From Eulemur rufifrons (lineage: Eukaryota; Chordata; Mammalia; Primates; Lemuridae): DNA of 64,000 nt. Shown here piece by piece: positions 33,301 through 45,300 of the stretch. Position 1 is the first letter of the stretch. Each line of letters opens with the position of its first letter. The position numbers were made by a program, and so were the translations under genes. The notes beneath the pieces are model-generated. The model ran no database searches. It saw only the letters and a program-made list of their open reading frames with translations, and had not been told where the DNA came from. The stretch covers positions 7,558,501 through 7,622,500 of the forward strand of contig NC_091002.1 in assembly GCF_041146395.1 (NCBI RefSeq). Reading direction: 5' to 3'.

Positions 33301-36300
33301 GATGCTGAGCCAGAGCCAGCAGCCCCCGACCGCCGCCCGGGCAGGCCAGGAGGGCAGGGAGGAGCGTGAGCTTCTGGGGAGACATCGGGCACAGCCCCCC
33401 CGGGCGGCCCGGTGGACGGGCAGGTGCGCCCCCACCCTTCGAGGGAGTGGGCTGCCCACCGGGGCTGTGTGAGCAGGGCTGGCTGCCCCAAGTGGGCCTG
33501 GCGGCTGGGGCTAGGGTCCTCAGTGTTCAGCAGCAGAGACAGCATAATGCAGTATTTTCTAAAAAATCAAAATTGATGCAAAAAAACCCCATGATGAGCA
33601 AAATATCAAAATTTTAAATAAAGTCAAGCTTTGGCCTTGCACTTCGCATTCCCCTCACCTGACCAGAGTCCCAGCAGCCCTGACCCTCCTGTCTTTAACA
33701 ACTTAATGTTTTGTTCATCCTGGACTCCTTGCATTACTTTTTATTTTTTTTAAACATTGCATTAAAGTATTCCTGCCTTGGATCGCTGCGGGTCCGGGGA
33801 GCCGCCGTTCTTCCTCCATCCCACGGAGAGAGCGGCCGGGCTCGGTCAGGGCAGGTGCGGATGGCTCAGCCAGAGGGCACAGGGGAAGGCAACTGCGCCT
33901 CTCCAGAAAGTTCTGCAGCTGGGGTTCCCCCCAGCCCAGCCTGGCTCAGTGGCACAGACCCCTGTTCTTTATCCGGCTGGGGCAGGTGTCATCACAGAGG
34001 CGGCCGGGTGCTGCCCTTTCATCTTTGTCTTGCAGAAATCACAGCGAGGTCCTGCAGGGATGTGCCCCAGGCCACCGCTGGGAGCAGGGGGCGGGGAGGA
34101 CAGCAGGGTGGGGTCTGCCTCTGCTCCCGGGCCAGGCTCCCTGGGTGTGCACCCCCTTCTGAGGTGGGGAGTGAACTGGGAGAGAGAAAGGTGAGGATGG
34201 GACGGTGCTCACGACTATGTCTCAGGGGCCTTCAGAGGCAAAGGCCAAGCTGAGGTCGTGGACAGGGCCACAGGGACCCAGGGCAGTGCCCAGCTACCTC
34301 TGGGTGGTCTCGGTGCCAGGAGAACAGCGAACTGGGCAGAGGGTCCAGGGTTTCCTGAGTATCCCTGAGGCCAGTCTGGGACTGGAGCTGGGCCTCCCTG
34401 AGCCTCAGTTTCCTCATCTGTGAAATGGGACCACATGGCTGCCTGGGCAGGGGGCGTGGGAGGAGGGCCCCCCAGCCCAGCGTAGGTGCTGTGAACAGCA
34501 GCCCGGCCCCGTGTTCCTCAGCTCCTGGAAGGACGGGGGGAGGGAACTGCGGCCCCACCCGAGGCAGGGGCCCCACCCCCAGGCTGCACCATCACTCCTC
34601 ATCCGTGTCACAGCGTGCAGTGGGCAGCTGCCGAGGGTGGGGCCACCCCCAGCCACACCAGGGTGCCCCCCTAGCCACATGGGGGGCCAGCCTCCATCCC
34701 ACTCTCTGTGACGCCCATTTGCTCCCGCCTGGCCCCTCAGTGCACAGGTTCCACGTGACGGTGGCGCCAGGCACCAAGCTGGAGAGTGGCCCGGCCACCC
34801 TGCACCTCTGCAATGACGTCCTCGTCTTGGCCAGGGACGTCCCTCCGGCTGTCATGGGGCAGTGGAAGCTGTCCGACCTCCGGCGCTACGGGGCCGTGCC
34901 AAACGGATTCATCTTTGAAGGCGGGACCAGGTGTGGGTACTGTAAGTACGCAGGTGCTGGGGACCTGAGACAGGGTGGCTCCAGGCTCTTGGCACCCCCC
35001 AGACACCGTCGGCTCTGGGCCGCCCGACCCCACTTGGCTGCCCGCGTGGCCCCCACGGCTGGGATCGCACTGGAGGGCGGGCTGTGTCCCTCCACGCCTG
35101 CGGTCAGGAAAACCCAGAGCTTAGCGCAGAGTCTGGCCCTGGGGCTGCCTCTGGGTTTCCCTGTCCCAGGAAGCGAGGTCCCCCCGGCACTGTGGCAGCT
35201 CATGGCCGTGTGGCCAAGGTCACAGAGCATCAGAGCCACTGCTGAGACGTAATGAAAAGAAAAAACCAAAGAATAAATGCATTTAGCAAGGACATGCAGG
35301 CGCCCCAAGGAGAGAAACGCATTTGCAGACCAAGAATTCCTCATGGACACACCAGCCCCCACGGCCCCTCAAGCGGCCCCAATGTCACCAGTGAGGTGGC
35401 TGAGCAGGGGGAGGGGGTGGGCTGGGTCCCTCAGGTGTGTGAAGGCCCAGTGACCCGTCCTGGCCAAGAGTGGAAACCAGAGTGAGTGTCCAGGAGTGTG
35501 GCCAGCGACCGACTGCCGCACGGGGCGGGGTGGGGAAGGCACCCTGGTCCTTCACAGGGAGCTGGGGGTGCTCCTGGGGCCCACTGTCCCCGAGGGGGTG
35601 TAGACACACGGGCTGCTGTGTGCCCCTCTCCAGAGGGGCAGCTGCTTGTCTGTGCTGGCTGCCCGGGGCTCGTGGTGGGCTGAGTGGCTTCCCGGGGGTC
35701 ACATGGGGCCATGATGACCATGGCAGTGTGCACGCCTCACACTGGCCCCCCCTCCCACCCAGCACACTGCGGGGCTCTGGGGGGCTCCTGCTGTCTGGCT
35801 GGGCAGATGCAGGCGGGGGCGCGGGGCGTGCCGGACGCTGGCCACCTGGGCCCTCATGCCCCAAAGGGTTGGTGGGGGGAGCACAGGCCGTCTGGGCGCC
35901 GCGTCCCCCACTCCATGCCAGGCACTGGGAGCAAACCCGGTGGGCCTGTGGCAGGAGCTGCCCTGCTGCCCTTTGCAGAGACGGTTGGTGAGGGGAGAGC
36001 AGGGAGGTGCCGGCCATGCTCCCGCTGGGGCCTCGGAACACGCGAAGCAGGTGCAGCGGGGTTCTCGAGGCAGGGGCTGGTTTGAAGTCAGTGTTCAGTG
36101 CAGCTGCTGCCCGAGCCAGCTGGGGCCGCCTGTTGGGGCCCCTGGTCCTGCCTACTGGACGGACCAGGACCCCTCTTCCTCGGCAGGCCAGAGGTGCAGC
36201 ACCTGGGCGTCGGGAGCTGCAGGGCAGTTGGGGTGACTCAGCTTCCCTCTCCTGCGTCCCCTGGGGGTGGGCGCTGCAGTCACTCCCTCCATGGTGCCCT

Positions 36301-39300
36301 GGATTTGTGGCTCCTGGAGCTGCTCGGAGCCCCGGAGGAGGGACAGCCACGTCCTCTTTTTCCTCTGTGCAGTGCTGGGTACACGCAGGCGGCGGCCAGG
36401 TGGCACTGGTGCCGGTGGCCCCTTGTCCTCGGAGACCTGGTTATTTTGTCCCAGGCACAGTGGAATGGGGCCCACTGTGATTTTGCTCTGAGGTCTCAGA
36501 GTTGAAAACCCTGTGTCTTGGAGGGGTGGGCTCCTTGTCCCCGCGTAACAGTTCTGGGAGTTGGAGCTGAATTCTCCAGAGAGGCAGGGGCTGCTGTCGT
36601 GTTTTCCCCAGGTTGCCAGAAAACCAGGGTGCACTGCCACAGGCCGTCCTGGTGCTGCTCTGAGCAAGGTCCTGTTAGCTCCGTCCCACGAACCCAGGGC
36701 CAGCCTGGCAGAATCCGCCTCCAAATGCAGGGCTTGGTGCCGAATGTTCTCGGCCCACTGTGGGCCCCTGGCCGGAGCGCAGATGCTCTCGGGAATTCTC
36801 AGTCCTGCCCCCAACTCCCCGCCCTGCCCAGACCCATGGCAGCTGGCAAACGGGATGCGGGCCGGGCAGGAGGAGTGGGCTGGGCCAGCCCACGCCTCTG
36901 ACCCCGCGTGAGACCGCACCAGCGGGTTTTGAGATTGTCACGGGAAACTGCCGCAGCCGAGCAGTGACATCCTTGATGAGACAGTGGGTGCCCGGCTGGG
37001 TGGCCAGAGGGGTGGGGCGTTTGCTGCACCTGTGGTCAGAGCTGGGCCTCTGGGCGAGAGAGCACAGCTCAGTGTGGTCCGGGAGTGCTGGGCTTTGGTG
37101 CCCTGGGGCTGCCATGGCTGACGCCTCCCCGAGGCCCTAGGGGAGGGTCCTTCCTGCCCCCCAGCCCTGGTGGCCCCGGTGCTCCTCGGATGTGGTTGTG
37201 TCTCTGCCTCCGTCTCCACCTCTTCTGTCTCTCACAAGGGCACCGGTCTCTGGATTTAGGGTCTCCCTGGGTGATCTTGTCTCTCCATCCTTAACTAATT
37301 CTGACTGCAAGACCGTCGCCACAGGGTTCTGGGACCCACGGCAGGGGTGACCAGGGTGGATCTGGTCACATTCAGCCTGGAAGGCAGGCTGGGGTCCTGG
37401 CCCTGGGCTGGGGTCCTCGGCCCTGGAAGGCCTTGGGTGTATGAGAGTTCACATGCTCCCTCTTCCTGGGGACAGGGCCCAGCCTGGCGGCCCTGGACCC
37501 CAGAACCATTCCCCCTTGGCTCAGCCACGACCGGCTTTGCAGAGAGCAGAGAGAGTAACCAAGGGTGCTCTTCACTCACCCTCAGACGCTGGGCATGGCT
37601 GGGGCTGGGGTGCCCTGGGGGGGTGGAGGTGGGGTGCCCTGGGGTTTGAGGTGGGGTGACTTGGGGTGCCTTGGGGGTGGGGGTGGGAGTGGGGGGTTGG
37701 GTGCCCTGGGGAGGCTGGGGTCAGTTGGGGTGCCCTGAGGCATTGGGGGGGTTAGGGGGGCTGGGGTCTGTTGGGGTGCCCTGGGCGGGTGGAGACAGAG
37801 GTGGGTTGGAGTGCTCTGGGGGTTGGGGTTCCCTGGGGGGTGGGAGGCCAGGCAGGTGTGACCAGGGTTGTTTTGCTGAGACCTCTGGGGCCCTGGCAGG
37901 GCGCAGCTGGTCTTGGTGCCCTGCGGTGGGTGATTTCTCTCTGTGGACTCCATGGGGGCAGCTGCCTGTTCAGAATTGGTCAGGAGCTGGGCTTGGCAGG
38001 AAACCCAAACCCCCCAGTGTGGACCACCAGAGCCTCGGCTGGGAATGTACTTGAAATGTGATGTGTGATGGTCTCGGGGAGGGACAGACCGGGGGTGGGG
38101 GAGAGGGAAGCTGAGGGGCCGATGGCATGGAGAGGGCGGGGCCCAGGAGGGGAGGGCTTTGGGTGGGGCGGGGGCATTTGAACTGGGCCTTAGGGCCAAT
38201 AGAATAGAAGTTTCTGGAGGCGAGAGGTGCTAGAGGATGTGCCTGCTGCTCCATGTCCCGTCTTCTCTCTCAGCTGGGTCCAGTCTGGGGACCGTGTCTG
38301 CCACTTTCTCCAGCCCCTGGGGCCACAGGGAACATTTTTAAATCATTTTGACTTTTTTAAAGAGAGTTGCAGTGGAAACCCCAGACTGGAGACTCGTGTG
38401 TGAACACTGGCGTCTGTCCGGCTCTGAGGAGCCCCCTGCTGGCCTCCTTGGGACTCCAGAGCTTTGCTGGTGGCTGGACAGAGCTGGCTGGAGCCCTGGC
38501 CACTGACCCCAGGAAGCCGGGGCAGGAGGGATGTGTTTGGTGGCTCCTGGCTGGGCACTGGGGTGCAGGGATCGGGGCCGGGAGCTCATGGCTGAGTCCG
38601 GCTGGGAGGCCTCAGAATCCGTGTGAGGCCGAGCAAAGCTTCTCAGTCCTCAGAGGATGAAGGGGGTCCGGGGAGGGGTGTAGACCCCAGCCTGGGGGCA
38701 TTGAGGAAGCTCTCTGGAGACGCTTCTGCAGGTGAATAGGAGTTTGCCCAGCTGTCAAAGGGACAGAGGGGTGGGAGGAGGAGAAAAGGGTGCTCCAGAC
38801 CTATGCCAAGCCTGGATGGGTGACCCAAGAGGCCTGTGCAGGAGCCCATTGAGTGGGGTGGCTGGAGGTGACCTGGCGAACACAAGCTGTGCCGGGTTGC
38901 AAAGAGCTTGGGAAACTGGACCAGAGTTTGTACCTTATTCCCAGAGTAGCAGGGAGCCATTGAAGGTACTTGAGCAGAGGAGTGTTCAGGGTGGTAATTT
39001 TGGCTCCAGGTTATAGACTGGATTGGAGGAAGAGGCTGAGCCAGGGCCAGTGAAGTTTCTGGTTGTGTCCAGAAGAGAGAGTGCAGCTGGCCCAGCAACA
39101 CTGGGTGGGGGGGTCTGGGTGGGGGATTCTGTGGATTCCAAGAATGCTGAAGAGGGGAGGCAGGGGGGCAAGCCAGTGGGGAGAGGAGGGCTCCCAGGTG
39201 GGGGTGCTCCAGTGGAGCCCCTGCCCCGGGACAGGCCCGTTGTCGCGCAGTACCTGAGGGTGTGGGTGTGGGCGTGGCGCAGGCGTCCCGGGCAGGGCGC

Positions 39301-42300
39301 ACCCGTCCGGTGGAAAGCAGGTGGTGTCTATGAACCGGGCTCATTTGCCACTGACCTTTGCAGGCTCCTACAAGTAGATCCTGTACTTTGTCACCTGTTG
39401 ACCCAAGTCCCCTCTGGGTCTAGGGCTGCCTGCCACATTTCCAACAGGCCTGTGGTTTGCGTCACTGGCCTGCTGTGAAGTTGCCACTGGGTCTGATGCC
39501 GGTGGGGGGTGGGGGGTGGGGACCCCCCCTTCCTCCGGCCCACTAGCGGCATTTCCGTGCAGGCTGAACGTCCAGGGAGGTGCCCGGGAGCCCACTGGTC
39601 ACGCAGCGGTGCTCACGGGAACTGGCAGCCCGGCCCTCACCCCTACCCTGTGAAGGATGTGCGCCATCCCCATTTTACAGTGAGGAAACTGAGGCACGGA
39701 GCTGTCCGTCAGCCTGCCCTGGAGTTCACGGGGGCCAGTGCTCTGTGGCAACAGTGGCGTGGTCCAGCCCATGGGCTGTTCCTCTACTCGGCTGCCCTGG
39801 GGCTGTCCCTGGGGTCCGAGGAAGTGGCCGTGGCTGCTGCCCTTCATCCTGAGTGCGTAGGAGCCCAGCCCTTCTTGGGCAGAACCAGCAACAAGGCAGC
39901 GTCCAGGGAGCAGGACCAGCTGCGGTAATTCGGACACTTGCCAGCTGTCACAGCCTCCACCTGAGGGCAGTTTTGCTCTAGGATGTGTCCTTCTGGGCAG
40001 AAAAGTATCCCCTGCCCTCTGGGACGAGCCACTCGGCCCTGGGGAACCCCACGGGACACAGGTCCCATTCACACCAGGGCTTCAGTGAAAATGCACGACT
40101 CACCGGCAGGCTCCTCAGACCTCAGCCGGCCCAGTCTCTTCACCTCTCTGAGCCTCAGTTTCCTCATCTGTGCCATGGGGCTCCTTGTGTCCCTATTTTG
40201 GGATGCTGGGGGCAGTTGGCCATGAGTGCCAAGTGCTGGCCTTGTAAGTGCTCCGAATTCTCCTGTCCCCACTGCCTGAGCAGCTCCTCTTCCCCCCTCA
40301 GGGGACATGGAGGGCACCACCCACCCGCCGGCACCGGCTCCTCACCCTCTGTTTGCGGGTGAGTTGTCAGGACGCCCTTTCAGAGGACGGCTGGGAGCAG
40401 CACCCTCGGTGGGCTCCGTGGAAGCCGCGGAGGAGCAGGACCCAGGCCCTCACCTGCGCAGGCTGCGCCCGGGTGGGCCCGGCAGGGGAGGCCTTGCAGG
40501 GTGAGCGGGTGTCCACAGATGAGCAGGAGGTGTCACTGGCCCTGGCTTGGGGATGGAGCCAGCCCTGTGGCTGCCTGTCCGTGGCCAACACTGCAACACT
40601 GTGCCCAGGGAGGAGCTGGGTCCTGGCTGGCGCTGGTGCACCTCCGGGCTCGTGGAAGTTGTGTGAGTGTGGGGGTCCTCGTCATGGTGACCACGGGGAT
40701 GTGCCTGGCATTGAGGGGAGCAGCCACGGAATGTCAGTGCTCTGCCACGTGTGGCTCCTGCCCGATGGTGGTGGCCCAGGGGAGGCTAGAGCCCAGAGGG
40801 AGGCCAGGCCAAGACGTGGGCTCGTGTCCTTGCGCAGTTGTCACCACCATCTGCTCACAGAAAGTTTTCTGTCTTCCCAAACCTACGCTGTGTCCCCACT
40901 ATACACTAACGCCTCAGCCCCTGGCACCCCCACCCTACTCTTCGTCTCTGTGAATTTGACTCTTCCAGCGACCCCGTAAAAGTGGAATCACACAGGATTT
41001 GAGCATCATGTCCCTATGGAGTGCCGTGTCAGTGTGTGGCCGGATTTCCCTCCTTGTTGAACTTGAATACGATTCTGTGTGCTATCCGATAGACGTTTTG
41101 TCCGTGCGTCTGTCAGTGGGGCTGGGTTGTTTCTGCCTTTTGGCCAGTAGGCATGGCACTGCCGTGAACGTGGCGTGCAGACGTCTGTCTGAGTCCTTGC
41201 TGTCATTTCCCTTGGGGACACACCCAGAAGTGGAATTGCCAGATCATATGGTAATTCTAGGTTTAAGTTTTTGAGGCCCCGCCACACTGTTTTCCAGGCT
41301 TCTGCCCCATTTTACGTTCCCACCGGCAGTGCACAGGGCTCCTTTATCCACGTCCTCCCTAACACGGTATTTTCTGGTTTTTGTCTTTGTTTTGTTTTGG
41401 TTTTGCTTTGTTTTGGTAATAGTCCCCCCAGTGGGTATAGAACGGTTGGATGAAATTTGAAACTTAATTTCAAATAGAACTTGTTCAATTGAACTTTGCT
41501 TCTTTCTAACGCAGTGCTGCCCGAGATGCAATTAATCAGTCTGTGTTCTGCTAACAGGAACACTGCACAGCAGCATCGCCAGGGGCTGGGTTTGTGCAAG
41601 GCAAGTCAGTGCTGTCTGCACAGAAGCTTTCTAGAACCTTCTCAGCATGAAAGTCCCAGGGACGCCTCCAGATTCCGTCCCTGGCAGGACTTCCAACGTG
41701 TGATCTTTGTCAACAAAGGGTGATATGCTAGTATTTGCTCTGTGAGGAGATCTCACCAGTAGCAAGCATCAGGGCACTCTAGGTTATTTAGGGACAAACT
41801 TTTTTTTCTTTTTTTTTTTTTTGAGACAGAGTCTCACTCTGTTACCTGGGCTAGAGTGCCGTGGCATCAGCCTAGCTCACAGCAACCTCAGACTCCTGGG
41901 CTCAAGTGATCCTACTGCCTCAGCCTCCCGAGTAGCAGGGACTACAGGCACATGCCACCACGCCCGGCTAATTTTTTCTATTTTTAGTAGAGACGGGGTC
42001 TCGCTCTTTCTCAGACTGGTCTTGAACTCCTAAGCTCAAGCAATCCTCCCCCATTGGCCTCCTAGAGTGCTAGGATTACAGGTGTGAGCCACTGCGCCTG
42101 GCTAGGACTAATTTCAAACAGTGATCATTTCAGATCTCAGGGCTCATTGAGTATTTCAATGGAAAAGTATTTTTTTTCCTATGGCTGGTGAATCTTTGAG
42201 CAACAGTGTTTTCACTGGACAGTTTTCCCAGGAAGTAACTGCATTTACAATGTGGGTGAGGTTTGCCTGTAGCCCCTGGCAACCCACAGCCTCTGTCCAG

Positions 42301-45300
42301 AGCAGAATCTGTTGGCCGTGAGCCCAGGCAGCAGCTGGCCTTCTGCTCAGTGTCCTGCAGAACTTTCTCCTTCTCTGCATTTCCTCATGTTGTGTCTTGC
42401 TGTGTAACAAACATTCCCAAGCTGAGTGGCTATTGTGTGACTTGCAGTCTGTGAGTCTGTGATCTGGGCAGGGCTCAGCAGGGACGGCTCGTGTCTGCTC
42501 CACGAGGTGTTGACTGGGGTCACTTGGGCAGCCGCATTTGGCTATGGCTGGGCTAGAAGGTCCAGGATGTCTGTGGTGTTGGCTGCTGGTTGGGAGGCCT
42601 CAGTTTCCCTCTAGGGGCTTCACTCTCCAGCAAGACAGCCCAGTCTTCTCAGCATGGTGGCTCATGGCTCCAAGAGGGCAGAGGGGAAGCTGCTGGGCCC
42701 CTGACGGCCTCAACTCAGAGCTGGAAGAATGTCTCTCTGTCACTGCATATTAGCCAGCACGAGTCACAGGCTGGTGCAGGGTCCAGGGAGGGGCGGCCTT
42801 CACAGACAGGGATGGGGGAAGTGCAGTGGCCACACCTGCGTGTGTCTTTCCACCTGCACTGAGTGCTGGGGTGTCCCAGCCATCAGGGACTTGGCTGGAC
42901 ACCGGGGGGCCACAGGGGAGTCAGACGTGTCCCTGCCCACAAGGACCCAGCCTGGGGAGCAGGTAGGCAGATACGGGATGTGAAGCAAAGCATTTGCCCA
43001 GAGGTGTTCCGCAAAAGCATCACAGAGCCAACTGTAGGCCTCCTGAGAAGGGGGTTGGGGGTCAGAAAAGGCATCTGAGTCTTGAAATGTTAACGGGCAT
43101 TCTAGGTAGCCAAGGGGCATTGAGGGGTGGGGGTGGCAGCTGGCTGGTGGAGGGGCGTCAGGTGGAGCCTGGGGGTGGGGGCGCGAGCCTGGGTGGGGCC
43201 AGCAAGAGGGCCGTGTGCTGTGTCCTGGAAGTCCTCATCCTGAGGCCCAGGCAGACTGGCTCTCCGAGATGGGGGTCCTCCTCCAGGGCCCCTGAAGTCG
43301 GCTCTGCTGGCATGGATGGGGTGGCCAGCGGGGATGCCACGTGGGGGCCTGGGACTGGTGGGTGGCTGTCCTCCCAGGCACAGCCTGGCTGACCGCGCCT
43401 CCTGGGCTGTGACACTCGGCAGACGCCCCAGAGGAATGCAGGGCCGGCTCCGCTCCCTTCGGTAATGTGGTTTTTTATAGTCGGGGGACTGACTGTCCCT
43501 CGGCCTCTGCCAGCTGCTGTGAGCTCAGGATTAGAGGCCTGGCCTTTGCAAGAGCTGGGGACGGACCGGCCGGGCCTTCCTCCGGGTGGGGCAGAGATGG
43601 GACAGGGAGCCACCAGTGTGATGGGCCTTCTCCACGTCTGCCCTCCCAGGTCCTGGCACAAGCTCCCTCTAGCCCATCCCAGCTCAGAAGCCCCATCTGG
43701 GCCGGTGAGCCCCTTGGGGCCTCCTCCTGGTGGGCATCAAGGGGGCGTCGACCTCCATGCCCACCCCTGCTTCTGGTCCGTGGTGACAGGAAGGGCCCAG
43801 GTGGGCCTGGTGACTAAGCTTGAGTCACCTCTTGGCTGTGTGACTGAGGACAAGTAGCTTGTCCTTTCTGGACCTCAGTGTCCTCATCTCCAAAGCAGGA
43901 ATGACACTGTTATGTCACTTGGGTTTGGGGAAATTACGTGGATGAAGCTTCACCAGGCATAGGGTTCTGCCCTCCCTCATGTGCCCGGAGAGGCCAACAC
44001 GGGCCACAGCAGCACCGCCACGTGTCAGGGCTGGCCCGAGTCCCAGGAATGCACATCCCTGCATTCCATGAAGGTGGAGCGTGACCAGGCGGCAGAGGCC
44101 ATAGTGCAGAGATTTCCCGTCCCCCACCTCGTCTGCCCGCCACGGCGCCGCGGCAGCGCCTACCCTGCGAGCGTGCCTTTCTTTGGGCAACGGGCAGAGG
44201 CTCCAGGGCAGGGGAGATTCTTGTGCGCTGACGCCAGGCCAAGTGTCCAGCCCCACGAGGCCAGCGGCCTCCCCATTCAGGCGGCCGCAGGGATTTCATT
44301 CACCCTTGGCTCGGGCTCGGGCCCAGCAGGAGGGCGGCTGTGGCGCGGCTGCGGGTGGCTCCCTCGGGCTCTGGCCGGGTTTCCGTGCTGAGTGGGGAGC
44401 AGTGGGGGGGGGGGGGGGCCGCCCACAACGCACACACGACCCCGGGCTGTGTCGTTCCTCTGTGGGCTCCATTTTCCCCCGAAAGATGCAGCAGGAAGAA
44501 GCGTCGGCGGCTGTAGGTGGGGAGGACACACTGCTGGCCTTAGGAGTGACGGCCGCATCATTTGTGGGGTGGGCGCCGCACCACAAGTTTTACAAACGTC
44601 CAAATGTAAACCTCAGACAGCCCTGGGTCAGAAACGAGGTTGAAGGCCACCGAGTGTGACTGAGGTCATATGGCAGCGTCCTGGGCTGTGACCCTAGCTG
44701 AGCTCCTGTTCCCCGAGGGCCACCTGGCAGGGCTCTGGGGCTTCCTGGCATGTCCACAGCTTCGTCCACCCTCAGGACAGCTGTGTGGGGTGGGGTTGCT
44801 GGTCCCCTGGTGCAGCTGAGGAAGCTGAGGCTTGGAGGGCAGGGACTGATCACACAGCTGCCCGGCGGGCGCCCTTACGCCCGTGGAGAAGAGCTCTGGG
44901 CTGTGCTTCAGGACAGGACGCCCCATCGGCCCCTTCTTGGCGCCCTGTCCCTGGAGGCAGGACCATCGTGTTCCTGCAGCGCGGCGTGGCGGAGGATGGG
45001 CGCCTGGCTAGCATTTCTGCACAAGCTACCTGTTGCAGACAGGCCTGGTGTGGGCCGCGGCCAGCAGCCTGAGCAGCCCAGACAAGCTGCGTGTGTTTGA
45101 AGGATGTGGAGGAGAGATTGGGTCCAGGGTCTCTGGGGCCCAGCGTCACAGGGCCGGGTGAGCCGGGCAGTGCAGGTCTTGGCTGGAGTTTGCTCAGGTT
45201 TCTCAAGTGCCCCAGCCCGTGCTGGGGCCACGCTGGCCTCAGTGTCTCTGTCCTCCCTCTGCAGGGGCCGGAGTCTTCTTCCTGTCCTCTGCCGAGGGGG

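Larger units (their letters stand above)
34942..45264 (+). other. DOK7: DOK7 intron 4
   Basis: 10.3 kb, the largest intron. Holds the G-rich minisatellite (37595-37850), MIR traces (39655-39720, 40130-40190, 43815-43945, 44800-44860), an antisense L1 piece (40865-41400), a minus-strand Alu (41800-42103), an unnamed old repeat (42385-42730) and a 15-base G-run at 44404-44418. No additional exon seen. Confidence 0.65.

Noticed and set aside
35385..36350. 321-codon minus-strand frame in DOK7 intron 4
   Set aside because: No domain, splice or promoter evidence; typical antisense frame in GC-rich intron.
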